DNA of 64,000 bases, taken from the NCBI GenBank assembly GCA_963678255.2, contig CAXXTW010000002.1, positions 558,001 to 622,000 of the forward strand, written 5' to 3'. The DNA is from G963678255 sp963678255. Its GTDB lineage: Bacteria > Cloacimonadota > Cloacimonadia > Cloacimonadales > WRIO01. The position numbers and the translations under genes are program-made. Shown one piece after another: positions 36,863 through 47,006 of the stretch (position 1 is the first letter of the stretch; the number at the start of each line of letters is the position of its first letter). The notes beneath the pieces are model-generated. The model was not told where the DNA came from and made no database searches. It saw only the letters and a list, made by a program, of their open reading frames with translations.

Positions 36863-37627
36863 CTATTGACCAGTTTGTTCACCATATAATTCTGATATCT
36901 TACCTAAAAATTCTTTTGTTCTTTCGTTCTTTGGTCGATAATATATCTCATCCGGAGGCGCTTGTTCAATGATATGACCCTTTTCCATAAAAATAATCTC
37001 TGTGGCAACAGATTTAGCAAAACCCATTTCATGAGTAACCATAATCATGGTCATTCCATCAAACACTAATTTCTTCATCACTTCCAACACCTCACCAATT
37101 AATTCAGGATCTAAAGCTGAGGTTGGTTCATCAAATAACATGATTAAGGGATCCATAGCTAAAGCTCGAGCTATCCCAACTCTTTGTTTTTGACCACCTG
37201 ATAACTGGGCTGGAAATTTATCTTTATGATCTATCAAACCTACACGACCTAACTCATATTCTGCTTTTTTGATGGCATCAGATTTATTAATCTTTTTTAC
37301 TTTTAACAAGCCCAAACATACATTTTCTAAAGCTGTTAAATGATTAAATAATGCAAAATGTTGAAATACCATTCCAATTTTTTGACGAGCTTGAAAGATA
37401 TTTGTTTTCGGGTTTGTTAATTCAATTCCTTCTAAAAAAACCTTTCCCTGATCAGGAGGATTTAACATATTAATACAGCGCAAAAGTGTTGATTTTCCTG
37501 TTCCAGACGGCCCAATTAAGACCTTTACATCACCCTTATTCATATTAATACTGATTCCATCTAATACAGTTTGATGCCCATATTTTTTAACGACATTCTC
37601 AACAACTAATAAAGGTTGTTTATTCAT
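36863..37627 (-). CDS. Polar amino-acid ABC transporter ATPase (GlnQ/HisP-like)
   Basis: A 254-residue ABC ATPase. Walker A is GPSGTGKSTLLR, the Q-loop lies in MVFQHFALF, the signature is LSGGQKQRVGIARAL, Walker B is LIMLFDEPTSALD, and the H-switch is TMIMVTHEMGF. The GlnQ-like length and LFNHLTALENV segment fit polar amino-acid importers. It lies between the two permease genes. Confidence 0.95.
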   Translation of the reverse strand: MNKQPLLVVENVVKKYGHQTVLDGISINMNKGDVKVLIGPSGTGKSTLLRCINMLNPPDQGKVFLEGIELTNPKTNIFQARQKIGMVFQHFALFNHLTALENVCLGLLKVKKINKSDAIKKAEYELGRVGLIDHKDKFPAQLSGGQKQRVGIARALAMDPLIMLFDEPTSALDPELIGEVLEVMKKLVFDGMTMIMVTHEMGFAKSVATEIIFMEKGHIIEQAPPDEIYYRPKNERTKEFLGKISELYGEQTGQ

Positions 37628-37643
37628 TATTCACCTCTTCTTA

Positions 37644-38345
37644 TTAAAAATCAATTGAATATCCAGGTACACTATAGTGGTTAGCTAATTTTTTAAAAAG
37701 CCAGAAAAAAAATTGGAATAGAACAAAATAAATAATAGAACAGGCAAAATAAATTTCAAAAGGTCTATAACTGGTTGATATTATGTCTCTTCCATTTTTT
37801 AAAATCTCAGCAATTCCTACTGCATAAGCCAATGGAGAATCTTTTAACACAATTGTAAATTCATTTGTAAAACCAGGTAAAGATAATCTGACTGCTTGGG
37901 GAATTATAACAGTAAAGAGTGTTTGAAACTTAGTCATACCCAAGGATAAACCTGCTTCCATTTGCTCTGACCCGATAGATAAGATGGCTCCACGATAAAT
38001 TTGTGCTTGATAAGCAGAAGAACCTAAACCTAAAGCCAAAACTATTGAGACAAATGGACCCAGTTTAATTCCAAGAGAAGGTAAGCCAAAATATATTATA
38101 AACAGTAAAACTAATATTGGTAAACCTCTCATAACCCATTCATAGACTTTGACTATTCTTTTTACAGGTTTTGAACCATAAATCTTTAAAAAAGCTATAA
38201 ATACTCCAATTATCATTCCTAAAAGTATTGATAAAACTGTAACCTCAATAGCGACAATGACACCTTTTGTCAGAAATGGAAGACTCTGAAGAACAAACCA
38301 AATTGTATCTGGAGTATTCTTTAAAAAAAGAACAATAGAGTCCAT
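37644..38345 (-). CDS. Polar amino-acid ABC transporter permease (first)
   Basis: A 233-residue HisMQ-type permease: MRGLPILVLLFIIYFGLPSLG and the EAA loop MEAGLSLGMTKFQTLFTVIIPQAVRLSLP. GGAG precedes the ATG. A perfect 11-bp hairpin lies in the 65-base gap between it and the upstream binding-protein gene. Confidence 0.92.
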   Translation of the reverse strand: MDSIVLFLKNTPDTIWFVLQSLPFLTKGVIVAIEVTVLSILLGMIIGVFIAFLKIYGSKPVKRIVKVYEWVMRGLPILVLLFIIYFGLPSLGIKLGPFVSIVLALGLGSSAYQAQIYRGAILSIGSEQMEAGLSLGMTKFQTLFTVIIPQAVRLSLPGFTNEFTIVLKDSPLAYAVGIAEILKNGRDIISTSYRPFEIYFACSIIYFVLFQFFFWLFKKLANHYSVPGYSIDF

Positions 38346-38370
38346 ACTGTCTCCTTTCTAAAAATAAATC

Positions 38371-38395
38371 CGCCCTTTAGAAAATCTAAAGGGCG
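38371..38395 (-). promoter_or_regulatory. Intra-operon hairpin between binding protein and permease genes
   Basis: CGCCCTTTAGA (38371-38381) and TCTAAAGGGCG (38385-38395) form a perfect 11-bp stem with a 3-base loop. No tight T run follows on the minus strand. This position is typical of a stem that protects the binding-protein mRNA or partly terminates transcription, so that the binding protein outnumbers the permeases. Confidence 0.75.
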
Positions 38396-38410
38396 ATATA
38401 TTAAAGATAA

Positions 38411-39168
38411 TTATTGAACAAAATATTTTTCAATCAATTCATTCCATTTAGGTGAAGCCATAATTTCTTTTAGAGCATTGTTTACTTTCTCTTTTCAATA
38501 GCGATTCTTTTGGAAAGGCTATACCATAATTCTCATTAGTGATTATATTATAAATGCTTTTTACATCTTTAACCTTTTCATAACCTTTTGCTGCAGGTTC
38601 ATCATTATTACCATTTCAATATTTCCATTCAACAAATCAGTAACTGCTTCAATGTTTGAAGCATACTTTTGAAGTCATCTTTCTTTCATTTTCTTTGAGT
38701 TAACAAAATTTTCAGAAACATATAATTGTCCAGTTGTACCATTTTGAGCACCGATTTTGTATTTTGCTAAATCAGATTCTGTCTGAATGATTAAAGGATT
38801 ATCTTTTTTTTACTAAAATTGTTTGATTTGCTTGATAATATGATTCAGAAAAATCAACCTGCTGCTTTCTTTCCTCAGTAATAGTGATTGCTGAAATTGC
38901 CATATCGATTTTTTTAGAAGTTAAAGAAGGGATTAATGAATCAAATTCCATATCCTGTATCTGTAATTCTAAACCTAATTTTTCAGCAATAATCTGAGCT
39001 ATCTCTATATCAAAACCTCTAAAATCCTGCCCTTCTTTATATTCAAACGGCGGATATTCTGCAGAAAACACCTATCACTAATTTTTTAGTTTTCGGAGCA
39101 CAACTGACAATAGATAAAACCATTAATACTAATAAACATGCTATTAGTATACCCTTGAATGTTTTCAT
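38411..39168 (-). pseudogene. Amino-acid ABC binding lipoprotein, several indels
   Basis: The gene begins MKTFKGILIACLLVLMVLS with a lipobox ending SIVSC. It then breaks at an extra base in A4 39065-39068 before SAEYPPFEYKEGQDF. The long middle frame (39071-38799) shows the SBP_bac_3 core, with DSLIPSLTSKKIDMAISAITITEER. It breaks again at T8 38804-38811. Further one-base changes near 38678, 38667, 38605 and 38492 are needed to read NPLIIQTESDLAKYKIGAQNG, then NDEPAAKGYEKVKDV, then LIEKYFVQ. A GGAGG start site and full coding content are intact. It is either newly dead or a low-quality consensus. Confidence 0.85.
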
Positions 39169-39465
39169 AACTACCTCCATTTATTAAATTTATTTAACAC
39201 AATTTAAAAGAATAACTGATTTCTTGGGTAAGTCAATACTTTTTTATTACTTTATTTATTTTATTCATATTTAATTTTTAAATCGTTTATTGATAAAATA
39301 TAATTTCTATATGAATTTTTCTTTACTTTACTACAATCTATTTTATTAAAAGTATTGAATATTAATTATTAGTTTTAAAAAAATTGAAAAAAAACTATTT
39401 TTCTTAATTTTATTCTTGACAAGAAAACTACAATTTGGTTTTTTGAGCTTATCAATAGCGTGTAC

Positions 39466-39541
39466 GGCGGGATAGCTCAGTCGGTAGAGCAGAGGCCTGA
39501 AAAGCCTTGTGTCCCCAGTTCAAGTCTGGGTCCTGCCACCA
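39466..39541 (+). tRNA. tRNA-Phe (GAA)
   Basis: A complete cloverleaf: acceptor GGCGGGA/TCCTGCC, D arm GCTC...GAGC, anticodon stem GAGGC/GCCTT with loop CTGAAAA (anticodon GAA), T arm CCCAG-TTCAAGT-CTGGG, and an encoded CCA end. Confidence 0.97.
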
Positions 39542-39547
39542 TATAGT

Positions 39548-39573
39548 AAGCACCTTAACTGGTGCTTTTTTTT
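39548..39573 (+). terminator. Terminator after tRNA-Phe
   Basis: AAGCACC (39548-39554) pairs with GGTGCTT (39561-39567), followed by a long T run. Confidence 0.92.
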
Positions 39574-39989
39574 ATTATTCGAGTGAATTACTATTATTTA
39601 ACTGACAATTTTTAAATTTATTGTAGATCATCATAAAATCTATTCTTTTCAAAAAAGAAGATCAAAAAAATGTCTAGTTAATCGTCTAAAAATAACATCA
39701 ATAATCATTTATTTATTAAGTGTTTTAATAAAGAATATACTTTTCGAATTTATAACTGTGACCTTGAAATGTAATTTATTAAGTGAGATTATGCTCTGAG
39801 ACTATTTCTTAATTGACATTCATAAAAGTGCTGATTTAAGAAGAATAATTTAATAGTTTCATTTCTAATTTAAACATTTATTTTGTTTTATAAGTAAAAT
39901 ACTTGACATAATACAATTAAAATCTAAATATCGTTTTAACAAAAATATTTGCAAAACTCCATTTTGCATAGGTATATTTAGGAGGAAGT
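39574..39989. other. AT-rich intergenic region with promoter and palindrome
   Basis: Towards its end is a candidate promoter, TTGACA at 39903-39908, 17 bases, then AAATAT at 39926-39931. After it comes a palindrome, TGCAAAA (39950-39956) / TTTTGCA (39962-39968), in the leader of the Fn3 lipoprotein gene. The rest (39574-39900) shows no open frame or RNA that I can support. Confidence 0.45.
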
Positions 39990-41389
39990 ATGAAAAAAAT
40001 TCTATGGGGTTTAATCATTTTCACCGTTTTTATTGTATCGTGTGAAAATCCTTTTTCATTTCGTAAAGGAGTATTGAGCAATCAGAACAACCAGACTTTA
40101 ATAGACAGGAGCAGATTACTTAATGGTGATTCCTTTTCAACTGGGTATTTTAATGGGGATATTCGTTCAAACAAAATTAGTGTACGTTGGAACAAATGTA
40201 CAGACGATCGTTTCTTAAGCTATTCTTTATATTTAAATAATTTTTTACTAAAAAAGAATTTAAGTCCAGATTCGCTATCTTATACTATTAGTAATTTATC
40301 AAGTGATACGAAGTATTTTTTTCAAATTGGGTTACCTTGATTAACAATGGTTTGACAGCAATTGATACTTTAACCATAAAAACAGCTAAAATTTTACCAC
40401 CCGATCAAGTTTTTATTTCTTATTCTTCATTGACAACTTTGAAAATGCGTTGGAGAAATAATTATGATGCTGCGACTGAGTTTATTATTTATAAAAATGA
40501 AACAGATTCTTTTACTGTAACGACCAATAGTTTTGATGACTCAAATATTAATCCAAACATTACAAACATTTACCGTATAAAAGCTAAAAGTCCATTTGAA
40601 GAAACTGAACTTAGTGATACTATTACGGCTATATACAAATTCGTTCCTCCAGTTTTACAAGACCCTGTTAGGGGAGATTCTACAGATATTATTCTTAATT
40701 GGTCAGATTTATCAACAGCTGAAGATGGTTATCGTATTTACCGTTCTGTAAATTCTTTAAATTTAACTGATTTTCAGTTAATTGCAGAATTACCAGCTGA
40801 CTCTACCCAATTTATTGACAAATCAATCAAAACCATTGGCTTAACATATTCTTACTATATTCAGAATTATAAAGATACTCAAGTTTTTAATTCAAATATA
40901 AAATCCATATTGCTCTCTGATATAATAAATCTATTTTATGATTTTGAAAACAATAATGGAGGTTTTACCAGCTCTACATGGGAATATGGACATTCTTTAT
41001 ATAATGCACATTCAGGTGATAAGGTCTGGGGAGTACAATTGGATTCAAACTACCCCTCAAATTCAGCTGAAACCTTATACATGCCATCAATAACCTTAAA
41101 AAATAACAACTCTGTCTTATCTTTTTATCAGTTTGTAAATGCAGAATCAGGGTATGATTATGCTTATGTACTGATAAGTAATGATGATGGAAACTCTTGG
41201 GATATATTAGTCAATACAAATGGGATCTCTTCATATAGTGGCCAATATTCTGATTGGGATGAGGTTACTTATAATTTGAATGCATACAATGGTCAGACTA
41301 TAAAGATTCGTTTTCTCTTTATTTCTGATAATATTTATGAAACGGCTTGTGGTTGGCTTATAGACGATGTTTCTTTAATTTCAGAATGA
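39990..41389 (+). pseudogene. Fn3-domain surface lipoprotein, one frameshift
   Basis: The first frame starts MKKILWGLIIFTVFIVSCENP, a lipoprotein signal with Cys near residue 18, and carries the start of a fibronectin type III domain ending KYFFQIG. A missing G near 40328-40330 would restore QIGVTLINNGLTAIDTLTIK and join the second frame. That frame has two more Fn3-like modules and a C-terminal jelly-roll/MAM-like domain (YAYVLISNDDGNSWD, then ACGWLIDDVSLI). The whole protein would be about 466 residues. AGGAGGAAG precedes the ATG. It is probably exposed on the cell surface. It forms a unit with the barrel-like gene 10 bases downstream. Confidence 0.8.
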
Positions 41390-41399
41390 AGGAGATTTT

Positions 41400-43180
41400 A
41401 TGAAAAAAATATTTTTTAATAATCATTATTATCAGCAATTTTGTTGCTTTAACTGCACAAAATCCCATATCAATGAGAAATCTGTCGCTAGGTAGCAGTA
41501 TAGATGGAGAATGGGAAAAAACTATATGATCCTATTGAACTCAGTTTCTACAAACAAACCTATTACTTTACACAATTAGCTGACTATTTTTATTATACTG
41601 AAACAATTGATTATAACAAAATTGAATCAAACTCTAAAAAAGTTTCAGAATATCCTTTTGGTGTTTCATTTGTTAATCCTTATAATACAAAAATCAAGCA
41701 TGCTCTTTTTGTTAGATTTAAAGACAATAAACTCACTTCTCAAAACGAAGGAGAATCAGAAAAAATTGTAACCAATTATGAAGATTTAGATAGTGATGGT
41801 TATATTGATACTGAAAAAATTATTCAAACAAAAGAAAAAAAATATGATGATGTGAATAACAGTTTTTTATTTAATTTTGAATAACTGTTATAATTATTAT
41901 GATAAAATTATTGGTTTAAAATTCGTTGTTGATAGATATAATCAAGAAAATTATAAAGCCTCAAACTATTATTATCCCAATAATCAAGACATGGAAGGAT
42001 TTTATCATAGTAGTTTTAGTGGAGAAAGATCATTATCATATACAAATCTTATAAATCATTTAGTTTATAATGAAAAAAAAGAAATAGGTGACTTTAATTC
42101 TAGCACAAATGGGTCAAATATTAAGTTAAATCTTTCTTATTTACAACCCTTTGCAAGAGATGAAATCAGAGCAGACATAATTTTTGACATACATTCAGAT
42201 TGTTCTTCAGAAATATCAGATCATTATTCTGCTACGACAGAACGTTATAATCTAAATTCACAAGATAACTATCATTCTTTTTATAATTATAAACAAGATT
42301 ATAATGTAAATTCTAAAACGAATACTTTTGAAACCTTGTTAAAATTTACCTATCGGTCCAATCAAAATAACAATCCTATCAGACATCAACAAGACTTTTG
42401 GAATGCAGGGCTAGGTTTAGGTTATTTTTCAGGAGATATATGTTATGGGTACTCAGATATTACTAAGGATCTTCAAAAATTCGAGAATGATTCTTTAACT
42501 GTAAATCTTTATGAGGAAATATCAATTACTGATCAAAAAAAAATGATGGAGATCTTTCAGGATTCAGATTTGAAGCTTTTGCAAAAAACAATTCATATCT
42601 CAATGAATATTTATGTTTTGGCTATGGAGCAAGTTTAAGTTGTTTGAGGTCATCACAAGACCTTGAAAATAAAAACGAATATCTTAGAAATGAAATATAT
42701 CAGAGAGGTACAAGCGCAGAAGAAAATGAAGATTTTGTTTTGTATAGTAATTCTACTTCAATTTATAAGATTAGTAAAACAATAAATGATTTAAATATTA
42801 CTATTCCAATCGGTATTGAATTCAGATTACCCAAAAATGATCTTTCTGATCATGATGCATTTTCACTAAGAAACTTCTGCTTCAGAATTGGTACATGTTA
42901 TAATCATCGATTCTATAACACAGATTCTCGAGAAAAATTTGTAAACAGTACCAATTATGAAAGAATCAATTATGGAGATGGAATTATGACTGTAGGTACA
43001 CCAGATCAGATTAATCTCACTGTTAGAAAAATCAACAATGATCTTTCAGAAAGCACCAAACGTTTTACAGCAGGTATTGGTTATCAGCACTCTGAAAATC
43101 TCAGCATAGATTTAGGTGGTTATATGGACAGTAATAAAGACAATTACTATATAGGTGCGATGTTTACTTTAAAAAAATAA
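41400..43180 (+). pseudogene. Probable outer-membrane beta-barrel protein, four frameshifts
   Basis: AAGGAG lies before ATG 41400. Removing one T from T6 41412-41417 gives a signal peptide, MKKIFLIIIIISNFVALTAQ. Further single-base changes at A6 41516-41521, T4 41875-41878 and A9 42535-42543 join all later frames into one ~590-residue protein. It is rich in aromatic and polar alternation (Tyr/Asn/Ser), and its last strand, LGGYMDSNKDNYYIGAMFTLKK, looks like a barrel end. No family was recognised. It is cotranscribed with the Fn3 lipoprotein gene, so the two may form a surface complex. Confidence 0.65.
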
Positions 43181-43197
43181 GTTAACTTTTATAAAAA

Positions 43198-43229
43198 AAG
43201 GGTTGTCTGCTCAGATGACCCTTTTTTTT
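43198..43229. terminator. Strong terminator after the barrel-like gene
   Basis: AAGGGTTGTCTG (43198-43209) pairs with CAGATGACCCTT (43212-43223, two G-T pairs), followed by a T run. On the minus strand it also follows the hemerythrin relic. Confidence 0.9.
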
Positions 43230-43232
43230 AAT

Positions 43233-43629
43233 TTATCCTTCATATTCTATATCTAATGATATAATATGACGTATAAACCAGTCTTTTAGAAAACTCAACA
43301 TTTTCACACATTTAAACCTTTTCTGTAAATTTAATCTTCATCATCATCAATAAATTGTTGAAGTTTTTCCTTGATTATCTTATGTTAGATTTGTTAATTT
43401 CAAAGTTCTGAATAGTAAGCTAAATCAATTATTTTTTCTAAAGCATAAAAAATGTTCATCAGAATATCTTCTAAACTCAAGTAAAATTACTTCATAGGCA
43501 AAATCTTGAAAATTTTCTGTCATTCCAGAATGTAATTTATTAATGATATTAAATAATTTTTTTATGCTGAGTGTCCATTTGTTCATCGCAGACACTAAAT
43601 TGTTCTTCCCAATATATAAACCCCTTTAT
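43233..43629 (-). pseudogene. Hemerythrin-like oxygen-binding protein, frameshifted
   Basis: Directly downstream of uvrC, the minus strand reads IYWEEQFSVCDEQMDTQHKK, then LFNIINKLHSGM, then RRYSDEHF. These match the start and the first two iron-ligand helices of bacterial hemerythrins. Later pieces in shifted frames are EKIIDLAYYSEL, HKIIKEKLQQFIDDDED and FLKDWFIRHIISLDIEYEG, the last matching the C-terminal helix and stop at 43233. At least three one-base changes would be needed to join them. No in-frame ATG/GTG/TTG precedes the first motif, so the exact 5' end is uncertain. Hemerythrins bind O2 in anaerobes and microaerophiles. Confidence 0.75.
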
Positions 43630-45456
43630 TCTCCTTTATTCTCTTTAAAATAATGCAAAATTGATTCTGCCATTTTTTCTCCTATACCCTTGTGAGAGAG
43701 AAGTTCTTCTTTTCCAGCTTTAGATAGGGCTTCAACAGAACCAAATTCTTTTAAAAGAAATAATTTCTTTTCATTTCCAAGACCTTTTATGTCATCAAAG
43801 CTGACTTGATAAAGTTCTGATTGATCGTCTTTTCCTATGGTAACTAACTGCAAAATGATGAGCTTCATCACGGATTGTAACTAATAATCTCAAGGCTGAA
43901 GAATTTCTGGGTAAAAATACAGACTGATCTTGAGTCATCGTATAGACTTCCTCAACCCTTTTTGCCAAAGAGACCATATCAATATCTGAATGTTTTGAAC
44001 TGCTCAATATTTCAAAAGCTGAATGTAATTGACCTTTCCCTCCATCGATAACAATTAAATCTGGTTTTTCCCATCCTTCGTTATCATCATCTAGATGTTT
44101 TAGATATCTATCCATAGTTTCTGCCATTGCTGCAAAATCATTTTGTCCCTCAAATGTTTTCATACTGAAGTGTCTAAATTGTCTTTTTAAAGGTTTTCCA
44201 TTTTCATAAAAAACCAAAGAAGATACTGTATCTGTTCCTTGTATGGTAGAAATATCAATGCAGATCATTTTTCTAGGTAATTTGCTTAGATTCAATTTTT
44301 CTTTTAATTCCTGTATGGGAACAATGGTTCTTGAGCTTTTTCTCATATGGAATAATTTTCTGCTTTCAACAAAATCAAAGGCATTTTTCTCTGCTATTTT
44401 AATAAGTTGTTTAAATTCTCCTCTTTGGGGTATATGCATTCTTTTAGTCAGAATAGAATCTATTTTATCAAATTCTTCAGGTTCAAAAGGTATAACAATC
44501 TGGTGAGGTAATTGATCCAACCTAGTTAAATAATACTGTATCAAAAATGCTAACATAATACTTTCTTTGCTTTCATTTTCTGTATTTTTAAAAGAATAGA
44601 CTTCTTTTAGTGACATTTTTCCTGAAATTATTTTTAATAAGGCAACAGCAGTATGATTTTCTTCTTGATAAATACCTACAATATCTCTATTTTTTTCATC
44701 AGCAAAATGCATTGTTTGAGATTTTTGAATTTTTTCTACTTCTCTAATTTGATCCCTATATCTGGCAGCTTTTTCAAACTCCAAATTTTCAGAGCATTTA
44801 TACATTTCTTCATTTAATTCTTTTATTGTTTCCTGATTGCGATTAATTAAAAAATTCATAATTCTTTGTATTGATTTTCGATAATCAATTTTCGAAATTA
44901 ATCCAATACATGGAGCAGGACATTTTCCCATCTGAAGGTTTAAACAAGCACGTTTATAAGCTACACCTTCATCAGGAATATCTCTACTACAGGTTCTATG
45001 AGGAAAGATCCATTCCATAGTTCTCAAAGTCTTCCTTAAGTATTTAACATCTGTATAAGGCCCATAGTACTTTGCACCATCTTTGAGAATATCTCGAGTT
45101 ACCATAACACGAGGGAAATACTCGTTCCATGTTATTTTAATAAAAGGGTATTGTTTGTCATCTTTTAATAAAATATTATAACGTGGCTTGTATTTTTTGA
45201 TTAGGTTTGCTTCTAATATAAACGCTTCGGATTCAGAATTTGTAATAAAATATTCAAAATCATCAATATGTTTTACCAATTGGATTGTTTTAACTTCAGT
45301 ATGTTGATTTATAAAATAACTTTTAACTCTGTTTTTTAATACGACAGCTTTTCCTACATAGATAATAGTTCCATCTATGTCTTTCATTAAATATACACCT
45401 GGTTGCTCAGGTAATAATGAAAGCTTACTTTTTATTTTTTCAGAAATTTCCGACAT
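43626..45456 (-). pseudogene. uvrC: Excinuclease UvrC, one frameshift near the C-terminus
   Basis: The main frame gives a UvrC with the GIY-YIG nuclease (GVYLMKDIDGTIIYVGKA), the UvrB-binding UVR motif (EKAARYRDQI), and the RNase H-like domain (ICIDISTIQGTDTV, DGGKGQLHSA). It stops after RSIRTLSSQL. The second frame continues DDIKGLGNEKKLFLLKEFGSVEALSKAGKEELL, the helix-hairpin-helix tail, once one T of a T3 run (43797-43799) is removed. Without the tail the 3' incision function would be impaired but much of the protein would remain. The start overlaps the murJ end by 25 bases. Confidence 0.9.
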
Positions 45457-47006
45457 AGTCTTTCAGAGAAAATATTCCAGTAATCTAATTTCAACGAAAA
45501 TCCTCCAATAGCAAAAACAAATAGCCAAATAGCAACTAAGATTATGACTTTAAATAATTTTAAGATAAAGGATTGTGCGATAAAATTATGAGAGAAACAT
45601 GAAACAAGTAAATAAATAATAACAGAAATTATTAGAATTTTTATAAGATTAAAAATGATTTTTGTAATTTTAATATCTTTGTATCTTTTTTTTAATAATC
45701 TTAACATAACAAAAAATTGAACCATTGCTGTAATTGAAGTAGCAAGTGCTAAACCACCATGTTTTAAAGGTATCATGAGAATGATATTCAGTGTAATATT
45801 TAGAACAACCATAACAGCTGCAATCAATACTGGAGTTTTAGTATCCTTAGCAGCATAAAATACAGGTGTAATCGTTTGATTCAAGCCAAAGAACACTAGA
45901 CCTATAGAATAACAAGTAAGCGCTATGACGGTCATATTTGTAGCATGTGCATCAAAAATTCCTCGCTGAAATAACAAAATTATAATATCTTTTGACCCAC
46001 CAATAATTAAAGCAGTAACAGGGATCATGATATAGATCATAAATAGAATTGAAAACCTTAAAGAATTTGATAATTCTTCAAAATCTTTATTAATAAATGC
46101 TTTTGAAAAAGCAGGAAGAACAGCTGTACCTGCTGCAATACCAAAAATTCCTAAGGGTAATTGCATAAGACGATTTCCAAATCCTAAGGCAGCAATACTT
46201 CCAATAGGCAAAAAAGAAGCAATAAAGGCATCCATTAATAAATTTATTTCTCTAATTCCCAAACCTAACATACCAGGTATAAATCTTTTCCAAAGAGTTT
46301 TCATTGCGAGAGAGTTTAATTTAATAAATATCTTAAAATTATACCCAATTTTTTTTAATAATGGGATATTTATAGCTGTTTGCAGAAAACCACCAAAAAT
46401 GGTACCCCAAGCAGTAAAATATATTAATTCTTCTGTATTACCTGTACACCACGAACCGATAATAATACTGACAATCCAGCCTACATTTAATAACGCAGAG
46501 GATAAACCAGTAACAAAAAAGTAATTATGAGAGTTTAAGATTGCTATAAATGTGGAAGATAAGCCTATAAAAAATAAATATGGGAACATGATATATGTTA
46601 ATTTTACAGCAAGTTGTGCAGTTTCAGGAGCTAAACCAGGATAAACATATTTTATTATCAGTGGAGTAAAAAGAATCCCAAGAATAGTTAACAGACCTAA
46701 AATAACTGTTAAAATATTTAAAACATTTAAGGCAAACAGCATTTGATATCGACGATTTCTTTTAAAACCCAATTCGTTATAAATTGGAATAAAAGAAGCT
46801 GATAACGCTCCTTCACCAAATAATCTTCTTAATAGATTTGGAATATTAAAAGCAACACTAAAAGCATCATTAACATAACTAGTTCCAAAATATGCAGCCA
46901 TAACCTGATCTCGGACTAAACCCAGAATCCTACTAAAAAAAACTGCAATAGACATAATACCAGTATTTTTAAACAACTTCTTTTGAGATGATTGGAGAGT
47001 ATTCAT
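45432..47006 (-). CDS. murJ: Lipid II flippase MurJ (MviN)
   Basis: A 524-residue MOP-family protein with about 14 membrane segments. The N-terminal SIAVFFSRILGLVRDQVMAAYFG and LFGEGALSASFIPIY are MurJ signatures, including the charged residues lining its cavity. It flips lipid-linked peptidoglycan precursors across the inner membrane. The ATG at 47006 overlaps the end of the upstream batE-like gene by one base, and its end overlaps uvrC. Confidence 0.95.
   Translation of the reverse strand: MNTLQSSQKKLFKNTGIMSIAVFFSRILGLVRDQVMAAYFGTSYVNDAFSVAFNIPNLLRRLFGEGALSASFIPIYNELGFKRNRRYQMLFALNVLNILTVILGLLTILGILFTPLIIKYVYPGLAPETAQLAVKLTYIMFPYLFFIGLSSTFIAILNSHNYFFVTGLSSALLNVGWIVSIIIGSWCTGNTEELIYFTAWGTIFGGFLQTAINIPLLKKIGYNFKIFIKLNSLAMKTLWKRFIPGMLGLGIREINLLMDAFIASFLPIGSIAALGFGNRLMQLPLGIFGIAAGTAVLPAFSKAFINKDFEELSNSLRFSILFMIYIMIPVTALIIGGSKDIIILLFQRGIFDAHATNMTVIALTCYSIGLVFFGLNQTITPVFYAAKDTKTPVLIAAVMVVLNITLNIILMIPLKHGGLALATSITAMVQFFVMLRLLKKRYKDIKITKIIFNLIKILIISVIIYLLVSCFSHNFIAQSFILKLFKVIILVAIWLFVFAIGGFSLKLDYWNIFSERLCRKFLKK

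Noticed and set aside
38675..38677. In-frame TGA in the ABC binding-protein gene as stop-codon recoding or selenocysteine
   Set aside because: Two one-base indels close by restore KEDDFKKYASN without any stop, in line with the other lesions in the gene.
39416..39465. TTGACA at 39416 as the tRNA-Phe promoter
   Set aside because: A -35 is present but no acceptable -10 lies 16-18 bases downstream, so I did not call a promoter.
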